A stretch of DNA of 64,000 bases, from contig CANKYZ010000001.1 in assembly GCA_947488325.1 (NCBI GenBank), forward strand, positions 802,835 through 866,834, read 5' to 3'. Shown in pieces: positions 17,570 to 25,907 of this stretch (its first letter is position 1; each line of letters opens with the position of its first letter). The stretch is from an uncultured Erythrobacter sp. GTDB taxonomy: Bacteria; Pseudomonadota; Alphaproteobacteria; Sphingomonadales; Sphingomonadaceae. Below the pieces are notes generated by a model. The model did not search any database and was not told the origin of the DNA. It saw nothing but the letters and a program-made list of their open reading frames with translations. The translations under genes and the position numbers were made by a program.

Positions 17570-17946
17570 GGCCGTTCTCCCGCTTTGAGCTTTTCAGCGA
17601 TGCGCGCTTCGAGCTCGGGTGTTGCGTCCTCGGCCGCGCCTGCGAGCACAGCTTCGGCAACCAGAATGACGCGGCCATCGCGTCCCATATCGTCAACCGC
17701 GCTTTCCGCTGCTTTGAGGTAGGCAAGGCTTGCCGCCTGGACCGCCGCAGGATCCGCATCAGCGCGCGCGGCTTCTTCGACAAATGTCCCGATCGTCTCG
17801 GCAAGCCGGACTGTGACGATGCGTTGGACGGGTGGTTCGCTTGTGATCTCTCGCGTGATCCATACGCCCCAAAAAAAAGCGGCGATGCAGGCTGACATGA
17901 CAAGCGCTTTGAGAAGGAGCGGGCGGGTTAGGTTTGCATCAGGCAT
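17566..17946 (-). CDS. trbI: Conjugal transfer protein TrbI (F-type)
   Basis: This 126-aa inner-membrane protein has a single N-terminal transmembrane helix (LLLKALVMSACIAAFFWGVWI) followed by a periplasmic, Ala/Glu-rich helical region. F TrbI (128 aa) has the same size and topology and influences pilus outgrowth and retraction. The frame is open further upstream to 18015, but the ATG at 17946 fits the family N-terminus and overlaps the preceding gene by only 8 bp. Sequence identity across the family is low, so the name rests on topology and operon position. Confidence 0.8.
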   Translation of the reverse strand: MPDANLTRPLLLKALVMSACIAAFFWGVWITREITSEPPVQRIVTVRLAETIGTFVEEAARADADPAAVQAASLAYLKAAESAVDDMGRDGRVILVAEAVLAGAAEDATPELEARIAEKLKAGERP

Positions 17947-18343
17947 GGGACACCTCGTCTTCATGGAGGCGGCGCTCAAGCCGACGCAGGAAACCTGGTA
18001 TTCTAAAGAGGGCAAGCGTCCCCGCGATTATAAGGAAGGCGATCTGCAAATCCGATGCAAAGAGCCGCTGCGCTAGGGGTTCAGCGGTTCGGTAATGGTC
18101 AGCAAGATTGCCAAGCTGCGCGAACAGCGTGGTGAGATCCCAGCCTGCGAGCAGCAGAAAAACGAACAGCGGCAGGCCAAGCACCAGTAACAGAGTGCTG
18201 GCTGCGAAGATGACGCATTCGATCAGCACAAAGCAGCTGCCTTGAAAGAGCGCGAGCCAATTGAAGGAGCGCCGCGTACGCTGTGCCCATTTCGTCAGAG
18301 GCAACGGTGTGCGATTGACAAGCGTGCTGGTCTCGAGCGTCAT
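17939..18343 (-). CDS. Unassigned inner-membrane protein of the transfer operon
   Basis: This 134-aa protein has at least two, perhaps three, transmembrane helices (GSCFVLIECVIFAASTLLLV and LGLPLFVFLLLAGWDL, then LQIAFLIIAGTLALF). Basic ends lie on the predicted cytoplasmic side. It overlaps traC (ATGA) and trbI, so it is part of the transfer operon. No standard F gene is found at this place. I do not recognise a named family, though a membrane protein between traC and trbI may be typical of sphingomonad F-type clusters. A role in assembly of the inner-membrane complex is inferred from position. Confidence 0.65.
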   Translation of the reverse strand: MTLETSTLVNRTPLPLTKWAQRTRRSFNWLALFQGSCFVLIECVIFAASTLLLVLGLPLFVFLLLAGWDLTTLFAQLGNLADHYRTAEPLAQRLFASDLQIAFLIIAGTLALFRIPGFLRRLERRLHEDEVSHA

Positions 18344-20892
18344 TGGCTGTCTCCTTCCAAGCCTGCGACCAGCGCAACTGCGCGTTCCAGTGGCATGCCG
18401 CTTTCGACATGGCTCCGGATGGCAGCATAGGTTTCAGGATCAGAGGAGAAGATCGTTGCTGAGAGCGGGTCGAGCACCAGCCTTCCGACCGCTTCTGTCT
18501 CTGGGCCCTTCACATAGATCTCGCTATATTCGGTGCCCGAGCGCTTGAGGCTGCGGATCAGCGTCTCGGTCCGGTCGTCCATATCGAGCCGCGCTTCCTT
18601 CCGGAAATCGGCGATCGTCTCGGGCTTTTGCTGGAGCACGAGCATCCAGTCGCTGTTTTCAAGCGCGGCGCGCGAGCCATCAGATTTGTAATAGTCATTG
18701 AGAGATTGGGTGGCGGTCGCGAGAGCGCCGCCATATTTGCGCGCTGTTCGAGCGTAAGTCTCGACAAACTCGCCCATCGACCCGCCTTTGAGCATGGCCC
18801 AGGCCTCGTCGATAAGGAGCAGCTTCTTGGTTGCCCTAGAGCTGCGTGTCATCGCCTGACCGGTCATGAACATGATGGCCGAGAGAACGACGCTCCTCAG
18901 TTCCTCGCGGCTCGCCAAATCGCTCATCTCAAAGACGGTGAAATCATCTTCGAGCGCAAAGCTGGCTTTGCCGGAGAAAAACCCGGCATAGCTCCCGCCC
19001 TGGCAAAAGGGTGCAATCGCTGTCGCAAGCTCTTTGCCAGCTTGGTTCTCGCTTGAATGAAGCGCGTGGGCGACATCATCCACCGCCCCGCCGCTCCCAA
19101 GTGCATCCCATACATGGGTCACAGCCTGATCAATCAGCCCACGCTCGGTGTCCGATGGCGCCGTGCTTGGCCGCGCCATCTGGCCGATGATCGCTTTGAT
19201 CATGGCAAAGCAATCGAGCCGATAATCTTCGTCGGCCTCGGCGCGCGCATCATCGACCATCGAAAACGGGTTGAGCGAGAAGCCCGAGGCAAGCGTAAAC
19301 TCGACAAAGCGGCCGCCCTGCAGCTTCACTGAATGTTCAAAGCTGCGGCCATCATCAATCACGACAACCTTCGCGCCCGCGCCGCGCAAGGCTGTGCAGA
19401 GCTCTTGCAGCAGGACTGATTTGCCTGAACCGGATTTGCCGCAGATCGCGATGTTGTGATTGCCCGCATTGTTCTCGAAGGGCGACCAGAAAAAGGGTTG
19501 GCCGCGCCTTCCAAGCAGCAAGAGATGCGGGATTTCTCCGCCGAGATACTCGCCTTGCATCGGCGCGATATTGGCAGCCGTCGTCGAGAGCATCGTCCGA
19601 AAGCGTTTGAGACGCGCCATGTCTTGAACAAGCCCGTCCGCGAGGCTCAGTGGGAAGGCAGCGACCAGACCTTGTAATTGCAGGAAGCGTTCGTCGGCCA
19701 AATCCCATCCGGCCGCTTTGTAGATTGCCTTGATTGTGCGCTCATGCGCATCGCCTTCGCCAAGCGGGGAGATGGTGGTGACACCGTAGAAGAGTTTGAC
19801 CAGTTTCTTGCCCGCCTGGAGCTCGGCCTGAACGTGTTTCCATTCGGCCGATTGCTGGGAGAGATTGGGAAGAAAGCGCGCGCTTTTCGTTTCAGAAAGG
19901 CTGGTCGTACGCACGAATTTATAGCCTGCGCGAGCGCTAGCTGCTTCCTGATCGGGATAGTGAAGGCACAGCATGGTGGCTGCAGGGCAAGGGAAGCGCA
20001 GTTTGTCGGTGAACATATCACCGATGAGGCGCGCACATTCCCACGGCGCCCAGCGTTCAGGTGTCGAACGCACGCCATAATGGCGAACGTCAAAGCGGTC
20101 GGGATAGCATTCGCCCATTTGCGGCACGCCATCGCGGCTTCGCCCGGTTTCGCGAAAGCGCTCGGTGCGAAGGATCAACCGATCATCTTCGACTTCCAGT
20201 TCGATATCGCGTCGGATCGCTTGGGCATCAAGCGTGTCTTCGCGGTTCCAATGTGTAGTCTCAGGCTCGCGCGCCGTGGTGGGCGATGTGAGTTCATCGA
20301 TCAGCGCCAAGAGCCCAGCGGGCTCAAGCGGGGTTGACGAAAGGCCCAGCGAATTGAGCATGCCCATCAGGCCCTTGCGGCATTCGCTAAGCTCTGCGTC
20401 GCTCACATTGCTTGGAACTGGCACGCCAAGCGAAATGATCAATCGTGTATGGCGGGCATGGAAAGGCGCGTGCTCGGAGCCAGATTGCCAGACAAGATCG
20501 TAAAGCCGGTCGGTGCGCGCTTTAGCTATCGCTTCATAGATGCCACCTTGCTCGTAACGCGGAGCAAACCAGGGCGCGACAATCGAGCCGATGCGCGGGC
20601 TCGCAAAATTGAGCACTTGGAGGCATGCGCCCCGCGGCAGACTTTCAGAAAAGAACTGGCCCAGGATTTCGCCCGTGCGTTCGTCGGCACCGATCAGCGG
20701 GGTTACTTCAAGCGCAAAGCCTTTCGAATGGGCGTTGCGATAGAGCCCAGCGCCTTGATCGAAGACGCGGTAGGGTAGCCAATCCGACAGCATTTCAAGC
20801 GAAAAATGCGCCGCCGTTTGGTCGGCCTTTTTGGCATCGCCGAACAGGCCTGAAAGAAGCGCATCGCGCGCAGAGCTTAGTGAGAGGGTCAT
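18340..20892 (-). CDS. traC: Type IV secretion ATPase TraC (VirB4-like)
   Basis: This 850-aa cytoplasmic/membrane-associated ATPase of the F-type pilus machinery has the N-terminal TraC domain (about residues 25-250). The NTPase domain carries Walker A GKSGSGKS at 485-492, VVVIDDGRSF shortly after, and Walker B KKLLLIDEAWAML near residue 680. A conserved LATATQSLNDYY follows. Length matches F TraC (875 aa). It overlaps traV and the following membrane gene by 4 bp each. TraC energises pilin assembly and substrate passage. Confidence 0.95.
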   Translation of the reverse strand: MTLSLSSARDALLSGLFGDAKKADQTAAHFSLEMLSDWLPYRVFDQGAGLYRNAHSKGFALEVTPLIGADERTGEILGQFFSESLPRGACLQVLNFASPRIGSIVAPWFAPRYEQGGIYEAIAKARTDRLYDLVWQSGSEHAPFHARHTRLIISLGVPVPSNVSDAELSECRKGLMGMLNSLGLSSTPLEPAGLLALIDELTSPTTAREPETTHWNREDTLDAQAIRRDIELEVEDDRLILRTERFRETGRSRDGVPQMGECYPDRFDVRHYGVRSTPERWAPWECARLIGDMFTDKLRFPCPAATMLCLHYPDQEAASARAGYKFVRTTSLSETKSARFLPNLSQQSAEWKHVQAELQAGKKLVKLFYGVTTISPLGEGDAHERTIKAIYKAAGWDLADERFLQLQGLVAAFPLSLADGLVQDMARLKRFRTMLSTTAANIAPMQGEYLGGEIPHLLLLGRRGQPFFWSPFENNAGNHNIAICGKSGSGKSVLLQELCTALRGAGAKVVVIDDGRSFEHSVKLQGGRFVEFTLASGFSLNPFSMVDDARAEADEDYRLDCFAMIKAIIGQMARPSTAPSDTERGLIDQAVTHVWDALGSGGAVDDVAHALHSSENQAGKELATAIAPFCQGGSYAGFFSGKASFALEDDFTVFEMSDLASREELRSVVLSAIMFMTGQAMTRSSRATKKLLLIDEAWAMLKGGSMGEFVETYARTARKYGGALATATQSLNDYYKSDGSRAALENSDWMLVLQQKPETIADFRKEARLDMDDRTETLIRSLKRSGTEYSEIYVKGPETEAVGRLVLDPLSATIFSSDPETYAAIRSHVESGMPLERAVALVAGLEGDSQ

Positions 20893-21452
20893 AGCGTCTC
20901 TCCATCATCTGTTGGCGATTGGGGCACCCGGCCTGGGGAGGGGGAAAGGCCGGGTGCCCCTGCGGCCGGCGCTTTCGCGCCGGGCAGCTCCGGAGAAGTC
21001 TGGGAGGGGATAACCAGAACGTCCGGGAGCTGCTGCGGGGTAAAACTGGAAGGTGGAGCAATGGGTTGCTTTTGCTGTGTGCCTTGGCTGGCACGGCCGA
21101 GCGCGCGAAGAACGTGGCCCGTTGAAAGAGGTGCTCGCCACTCCGAATGCGGCGGCTCGGGCAAAGGCACATGGACAACGCGCGCTTCGTGCTCACGTCC
21201 GCTGGCATCGCGCCGCGCAGCGACTACAATACGCAGCTTGCGCTCGTTGCTTGGCGCTATGACCTGAGTGACAGGTTCTTGAGGCAAGCTCGCCTTGGTC
21301 GCGGCATCATCAATCGCCGATGTGGGCGCGCAGCTGCCACCCGGCGCGCGGCAAGCGAAATCACCGCTCACATTGCTGCCCAAAGTTGTGCAGCCACTGA
21401 TTGTGACAGCGAGCCCAGCAAAGATCGCAAGCTTGTAGGTGCGCGGGTTCAT
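20889..21452 (-). CDS. traV: Outer-membrane lipoprotein TraV
   Basis: This 187-aa lipoprotein has the signal and lipobox FAGLAVTISGC, so the mature protein starts at Cys21. A short conserved TraV segment, NVSGDFACRAPGGSCAPTS, is followed by a variable, Pro-rich C-terminal half. TraV forms the outer-membrane core ring with TraK and TraB, corresponding to VirB7. It overlaps the DsbC-like gene and traC by 4 bp. Confidence 0.9.
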   Translation of the reverse strand: MNPRTYKLAIFAGLAVTISGCTTLGSNVSGDFACRAPGGSCAPTSAIDDAATKASLPQEPVTQVIAPSNERKLRIVVAARRDASGREHEARVVHVPLPEPPHSEWRAPLSTGHVLRALGRASQGTQQKQPIAPPSSFTPQQLPDVLVIPSQTSPELPGAKAPAAGAPGLSPSPGRVPQSPTDDGETL

Positions 21453-22312
21453 TGGCCTGCTCCGCCTTTGGCAAAACGGATCAGCGTTTGCGCATTGCGG
21501 TAGCCGTGAAGCACTGCACCATCTTTCGCGCGAACGATGACGGGCGTTCCGGAAAAGCCATTGGCTTTGGCAAAGGCCTCATTGGCATCTAGCGCCTCGC
21601 TTACATCGCAGCTCGAGGGTATTGGGTGTGTCTGCCCGGCATAAGCCTGATGCATCGCTTTGACGGGATCACGCGCGCAGAGCACACCTTCAGCCATCCG
21701 GCGGCTTGATGCGCCAAAGATCGAGATCGGGCGTTCTTCGATGAAAAGGCCTGTGTCTGTGAGGGCGCCGGTGAGCTGGCGGCAATAGCCGCATTGAAAG
21801 TCTGAAAAGACGATCAGCTTCTCACCCCTGGGATTGCCCCAGTGCACTGCGCCGTCTTTCGGAAGGCCAGCTGTATCGACTTTGGACTTGGCGGCTTTGG
21901 CTGGGTGGCTTTGATCCGCGCTATCAGCGCCTCCAGCGGCGCGCGCGGCTCCTGCGGCCAGAAGATCGGGGTTGAGCTCGATCAGCCGAGTGGCTGTCAC
22001 ATCACGGCGTTTTTCAAGATCATAGAGCCGTCCGACGAAGAGATAGCGCGCCGCCTCGTCGATATAGAAAAGCGTGTCGCCTGAGACCACTTCGCACCAG
22101 GGCGCAAAACTCTTGCAATCTAGCGCATCAATCGGCGTTTTTGGCAGCCGGAGCTTGAGCGCCTGGCTGACATCGCGCGCAATCGCGGCATGGGCCGGGA
22201 TGGCGGTCACCATGGCGACACCGCTGGTGAGCACGGCAGCGGCGCTCGCTGCTGCGATCGAGAAATGAATAGCCCGTGTCATCAGACCGGGACGAAAATC
22301 GTGAAAGTTCAT
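21449..22312 (-). CDS. dsbC: DsbC-like thiol:disulfide isomerase of the transfer operon
   Basis: This 287-aa periplasmic protein has a signal sequence (about residues 15-42), a DsbC-like N-terminal dimerisation segment and a thioredoxin-fold domain. The active site is SDFQCGYCRQL, with CXXC at 174-177, and cis-Pro is in GFSGTPVIV. DsbC/TrbB-type isomerases are frequent in F-like operons, where they help fold Cys-rich TraN, TraU and TraH. The start at 22312 overlaps the traB stop as ATGA. A second pair of Cys (66, 73) lies in the N-terminal domain. Confidence 0.88.
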   Translation of the reverse strand: MNFHDFRPGLMTRAIHFSIAAASAAAVLTSGVAMVTAIPAHAAIARDVSQALKLRLPKTPIDALDCKSFAPWCEVVSGDTLFYIDEAARYLFVGRLYDLEKRRDVTATRLIELNPDLLAAGAARAAGGADSADQSHPAKAAKSKVDTAGLPKDGAVHWGNPRGEKLIVFSDFQCGYCRQLTGALTDTGLFIEERPISIFGASSRRMAEGVLCARDPVKAMHQAYAGQTHPIPSSCDVSEALDANEAFAKANGFSGTPVIVRAKDGAVLHGYRNAQTLIRFAKGGAGQ

Positions 22313-23571
22313 TGAGAGGGGCTCCTGACATGGACGCCGTCGAGAAAGACGATTTCGACTTCGATGCCGGTCGGCATCTCGACGACGGGTTGGTACTGTT
22401 CGGCGCGTTCGATGAGGTATTGGCTGACGGTGTCGGCGGCTTCGCCAGCGCCTTGACCGAAGCCGCCTGCAAGAATGTCGGTGGGGGAAAGTGCGCCGCG
22501 CTGGCCATCCTCGCCGACACGGCCGGCGAAAATGCCATTGGCGTTGGCGGAAAAGCCCCGGCCAAACCCGCCGACAATCCCAGCGAGCAGCGCTTGGCTT
22601 ACAAGACTGCCTTCGCGGCTTACGACGCGACCGCGAACGCCGGACTTGCCAGCAAAGGCGATGAAGCCTTTGACCTCGCTTACCGCATAACGACCGCCTG
22701 GCTGCGCGCAGGTCATGCGCGCTAATTTGACGTAGACTTTCTCAGCCGAGAGATCGCCGCGCGCCGCGCCATTGACGAGGCAACCGGTCAAATCGGTGGT
22801 GAGGAGGCGATTGCCTTTGAGGACAGAGCGCGCCGGGCCAGTGATGCGCAGCACCACAGGGAGCGGATCGCTTTGACTGGTCACGCCCGTAGACGCATCA
22901 ACCCCGACAATGACCGTCGCAGGCGCATAGCTGTTGGGCGGAAGGTAGTCTCTGCTCGCTTCCAAAAGCAGCGGGGGTGATCCGTTGCTTTCAGTGCTCG
23001 GCGCAGGTTCGGAGGTCGCGCTTGTAAAACTGAGCAAGCTTGCCTTGGGTTCGGCAAGCGGTGCTGGCTCCAATGCCGTTGGATTGGAGCCAGGCTGAGG
23101 CGGAGCAATTGAGGTGACCGGCGCAATGGGCGGATTGGCTCTTGCACTTTCGAGCTCCGAACGAAGGGCCGCATTTTCAGCTGAGATCGCATCGATTGCG
23201 GCTTGGCCATCGCTCAACATGCGCGCGTTTTCACCGCGCAGTGTATCGAGTTCCTGTTCGATCGAGCTTTTGGGAAGCTGGCTTTCTTGCAGGTCCTTGA
23301 TCGCGCGGCCCTGCGCATCGAGCCGATTGCCATAGGTCGCCACAAACTCGCGTTGCGAGAGATTGCGATTAACCAGGCCACCCGTATCGATCGTGGTCGC
23401 ACCGCCATCCGCGCCATTTTCCGCTTCATCGCCGCTGAAAATGAACATCGATCCGCCGATGAGGGCTACCGCGCCAATCCCGGCGAGGAGCAGCTTTTGC
23501 CGTTTGGCGATTGCGCTGTTGAGACCCGCCCTTTTGCTCTCGGGCGCTTTGGCATTGCTCTCAGCCATCAC
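22309..23571 (-). CDS. traB: Conjugal transfer protein TraB (VirB10-like)
   Basis: This 420-aa protein has a cytoplasmic N-tail and one transmembrane helix (KLLLAGIGAVALIGGSMFIF, about residues 26-45). A coiled coil (about 85-145) and a Pro-rich linker (about 147-185) lead to a C-terminal beta-barrel domain with the TraB segments GCLVNGAARGDLSAEKVYV and LAGIVGGFGRGFSANA. It spans both membranes as the core-complex scaffold with TraK and TraV. Overlaps traK and the dsbC-like gene by 4 bp. Confidence 0.93.
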   Translation of the reverse strand: MMAESNAKAPESKRAGLNSAIAKRQKLLLAGIGAVALIGGSMFIFSGDEAENGADGGATTIDTGGLVNRNLSQREFVATYGNRLDAQGRAIKDLQESQLPKSSIEQELDTLRGENARMLSDGQAAIDAISAENAALRSELESARANPPIAPVTSIAPPQPGSNPTALEPAPLAEPKASLLSFTSATSEPAPSTESNGSPPLLLEASRDYLPPNSYAPATVIVGVDASTGVTSQSDPLPVVLRITGPARSVLKGNRLLTTDLTGCLVNGAARGDLSAEKVYVKLARMTCAQPGGRYAVSEVKGFIAFAGKSGVRGRVVSREGSLVSQALLAGIVGGFGRGFSANANGIFAGRVGEDGQRGALSPTDILAGGFGQGAGEAADTVSQYLIERAEQYQPVVEMPTGIEVEIVFLDGVHVRSPSQ

Positions 23572-24323
23572 TTCAGCCCTCCCTTGGCAAAGACAAGGAA
23601 GGCCCGCGTCGTCTCGCCGGGTGCGAGCGTTTCGCTGGCATAGGCAAAGGCCAGCGCGCCTGCGGGCCCATCGCGCTCATTTGCAAGATCGATTGTCTCA
23701 GATCCGAGATTGCGCAGGGTGAAGGCTTGGCCGGTGAGTTCCCCGCCCTCGTATTCTGCGACCTGTTGGACTTCGAGGCTGCCAGTGCGGCGCGGGCGTG
23801 ACAGCGCAGCCCGCGCTCGGAAACCTGGCAAGACGGCATCGCTCGCCATCGCTTCGATCAGATGGATCGCGGCTTCGTCTTCGGATGGTGCGGAGTTCAA
23901 GCCGTCGCCATCATCAGGTTTGGCTAGCGCTGGATTGGTGACGAAGAGCTGGCTCGCTTCGTCGCCTTCGACCTTGCAGGCGAATTTGTAGACATGGCCC
24001 TTACTGCTGGTGGCAAAGAAGCTGGCCCGTGCGCTCGCATATTGCTGCGGGACGGAGACATATATGTCGCCGCGCACTGGCTCATGCGTCACTTCAAAAT
24101 CATTATAGGGATAGCCGCTTGCCATCTTTGAGACATTAGCAAAGCCGTCTTTGATCAGCGCAATCCGGGTGAGCGCACCGCGCGCGAGGACGCAATCAAT
24201 CGTTGCCCCATCAGCGGCTTCGACAAACTGATCGGCATGCGCAGGGAAAGCCTGGATGAGCGAGACTGAAGCGAGCAGCACACTTGTAAGGGCTGTCGGC
24301 AGGGATCGGGTGGAGAAGCTCAT
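23568..24323 (-). CDS. traK: Conjugal transfer secretin-like protein TraK (VirB9-like)
   Basis: This 251-aa periplasmic/outer-membrane protein has a signal peptide (ALTSVLLASVSLIQAFPAHA). The body has the TraK pattern, with NVSKMASGYPYNDFEVTHEP and GDIYVSVPQQ. TraK forms the outer ring of the F-type core complex with TraV and TraB. It overlaps traE and traB by 4 bp. Length is close to F TraK (242 aa). Confidence 0.92.
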   Translation of the reverse strand: MSFSTRSLPTALTSVLLASVSLIQAFPAHADQFVEAADGATIDCVLARGALTRIALIKDGFANVSKMASGYPYNDFEVTHEPVRGDIYVSVPQQYASARASFFATSSKGHVYKFACKVEGDEASQLFVTNPALAKPDDGDGLNSAPSEDEAAIHLIEAMASDAVLPGFRARAALSRPRRTGSLEVQQVAEYEGGELTGQAFTLRNLGSETIDLANERDGPAGALAFAYASETLAPGETTRAFLVFAKGGLK

Positions 24324-24886
24324 TGGCTTTCCTCCTCTTGGGCAGGAAGTTGGCGGAAACCGGTCAGGCCAAGGCTGAGCCCGCGGCGCTGCCAGGTGAA
24401 CTCAAAGCTGCGGGTCTGGCTGGCGATCACTTGCGCGCCGACAAAGGTCTTGAGCGTTCCGCTTACAGTTGAAGTGAGTGCGTCCGGATCGACATGGATT
24501 TGCGCAATCACGAAGGCTTGGCTGATGTCCGAGCCACGTTGCTCATCAACGATCTTGATCAGTTCAGCCTTCAGTTGTCCGCGCGCTGCTGGATCAGCAA
24601 GCTTGAGGATGCTCTCCATCCAATAATCGAGGCTTTCGGGCGCGCGATTGAGCAACATCAGAGCGGTGTCACGGGTAACCAGCTCAAGATATGTCGCGTC
24701 GATCCCGCCACTGGAGAGCTCGACCCGTTCCGAAGTGATCGGCACGAGGACAATGGCTTCATCGCTTGTTGCTGCGGTCCCGACTGCAAGGATAGTGGTT
24801 AGACCCAGCACTCCTGCGAGCGCGGCAAAGCGGTTGCGCTGTTTCAGATGGCGCTGCGCTTCTTCATAGGCGAATTCAGATTTCAT
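24320..24886 (-). CDS. traE: Conjugal transfer protein TraE (VirB8-like)
   Basis: This 188-aa inner-membrane protein has a short cytoplasmic N-tail, one transmembrane helix (AALAGVLGLTTILAVGTAAT, about 21-40) and a periplasmic TraE domain. The domain includes ATYLELVTRDTALMLLNRAP and a late GTLKTFVGAQVIASQTRSFE. F TraE is 188 aa, exactly the same size. It overlaps traK by 4 bp and follows traL by 12 bp. Confidence 0.93.
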   Translation of the reverse strand: MKSEFAYEEAQRHLKQRNRFAALAGVLGLTTILAVGTAATSDEAIVLVPITSERVELSSGGIDATYLELVTRDTALMLLNRAPESLDYWMESILKLADPAARGQLKAELIKIVDEQRGSDISQAFVIAQIHVDPDALTSTVSGTLKTFVGAQVIASQTRSFEFTWQRRGLSLGLTGFRQLPAQEEESQ

Positions 24887-24898
24887 GGGTGTCCTCCC

Positions 24899-25186
24899 TC
24901 AGCCGGCAAGCAGGCGGCAATGGGAGGGCGGCGTGGCTTTCAAGCCGAGGAAGCTCCCCGGCAAATACCAATAGGCAGCGTGCACCAGTTTCGAGCTTGC
25001 ACCAGATCTTTTCGCTTTCCGAAGAGCGAACCAGGTTACGGCCGCGAGGCCAGTCCCGATGAGAATGTGCTGCGCTAGAATGCCCCAAGCGAACGGGATC
25101 AGCAGTCCCGCAAACTCATCGATTGTCCAAAAGCCAATCAGCTCCGGATCATCGAGTCTTTGAGGCACTAGGTATGTGTCGGCCAT
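24899..25186 (-). CDS. traL: Conjugal transfer protein TraL
   Basis: This 95-aa inner-membrane protein of the F-type pilus system has the conserved start VPQRLDDPELIGFWTIDEFA, two hydrophobic helices, and late YWYLPGSFLGLKATPPS. F TraL is 91 aa. A strong AAGGAGGG precedes the ATG. It lies 28 bp after the pilin gene, the usual traA-traL-traE order. Confidence 0.92.
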   Translation of the reverse strand: MADTYLVPQRLDDPELIGFWTIDEFAGLLIPFAWGILAQHILIGTGLAAVTWFALRKAKRSGASSKLVHAAYWYLPGSFLGLKATPPSHCRLLAG

Positions 25187-25214
25187 GCCGCCCTCCTTTC
25201 AGCGTAACCAGCGA

Positions 25215-25541
25215 TCAGATGGTCGCGGTCACGACAGAGGTGACGATCGGCACACCCGTGCCAACGCCGATGCCAACGCCCACAGGCACAGCGACCTGGC
25301 CAAGCGCGAAACGGCCTGAGGCCAGCGCGATGAGGCCACCGGCGAGGCTAAGGACGGTAATGATCTTACCGCCGGAGCCTTCGAGGAAGTCTGTGAACTT
25401 CTGCAGCGCGGGATCGAAGGTCGTATCAGCGCCGGCATAGGCCGCGCCGGCGCAGGCCAGGGCAACGGCTGCCGGGACGATATAATCGCGTGTCCGAATG
25501 TTGCTTTTGGCCTTTGGGGGGAGAGTAAGGGGCTTGGTCAT
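25215..25541 (-). CDS. traA: F-type pilin precursor TraA
   Basis: This 108-aa prepilin starts MTKPLTLPPKAKSNIRTRD. A hydrophobic leader ending AGAAYA precedes a mature part of about 71 residues (GADTTFDPALQKFTDFLEG...), with two hydrophobic helices separated by a short basic loop (GRFALGQ). That size and layout match F pilin. The frame is open to 25667, but the ATG at 25541 has a GGAG 9 nt upstream and gives a normal leader. It is the first gene of the transfer operon. A LexA-type box lies 36 bp upstream of the start. Confidence 0.88.
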   Translation of the reverse strand: MTKPLTLPPKAKSNIRTRDYIVPAAVALACAGAAYAGADTTFDPALQKFTDFLEGSGGKIITVLSLAGGLIALASGRFALGQVAVPVGVGIGVGTGVPIVTSVVTATI

Positions 25542-25576
25542 CGAGGAACTCCATTGGGAACAAGAAGCAGCGATGT

Positions 25577-25591
25577 GTTCGCTGTATGTTC
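25577..25591 (+). promoter_or_regulatory. LexA-type box GTTC-N7-GTTC, site 2 (traA promoter)
   Basis: The site reads GTTC-GCTGTAT-GTTC on the plus strand, 36 bp before the traA start. It matches the alphaproteobacterial LexA consensus and shares the longer GTGTTCn5ATGTTCTT context with the other two sites. Binding here would be expected to repress the whole 18-gene transfer operon until DNA damage. Confidence 0.75.
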
Positions 25592-25816
25592 TTTCCTCGA
25601 TTGAGTGGCAGGGTGTAGGAAAAGCGAAACTGAGAATTGATGGCCTGCACCAAGCAAAATTCAGCAATGGGAGGGATCAAGGCCAGAAACTGAGCCGACA
25701 GCCCGTCAAATCGAGAGCTTTGTGCCGGATAGTGCGCAGTACGTACCGGATTGTGCGTTGAAGTTACCGAAATCCGCGCGAATCAGGAGCACTGACTGAT
25801 TCGGTACTTCCTATGT

Positions 25817-25831
25817 GTTCTATCTATGTTC
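25817..25831 (+). promoter_or_regulatory. LexA-type box GTTC-N7-GTTC, site 3 (XRE/AlpA promoter)
   Basis: The site reads GTTC-TATCTAT-GTTC on the plus strand, 77 bp before the XRE-like regulator gene. It has the same extended context as sites 1 and 2. It would place the XRE-like/AlpA-like pair under the same control as the transfer operon. Confidence 0.72.
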
Positions 25832-25907
25832 TTTTCTATTTCCTACACCCTTCCTACATCGATAGCCCGTTCCTGAGAACAAAGCCCAAGGAAGAAAGGA
25901 ATCGGCA

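Larger units (their letters stand above)
25542..25907. promoter_or_regulatory. Divergent control region of the transfer operon
   Basis: These 366 bases separate traA (minus) from the XRE-like regulator (plus) and hold no gene. They contain two LexA-type boxes (listed separately). A 12-bp inverted repeat, GGGTGTAGGAAA at 25611-25622 and TTTCCTACACCC at 25839-25850, places the same TTTCCTACACCC motif 58-70 bp before each divergent start. A tandem pair CCGGATAGTGCG / CCGGATTGTGCG at 25725-25736 and 25746-25757 is spaced exactly 21 bp. No -35/-10 can be assigned with confidence. An oriT here is possible but unproven. Confidence 0.65.
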
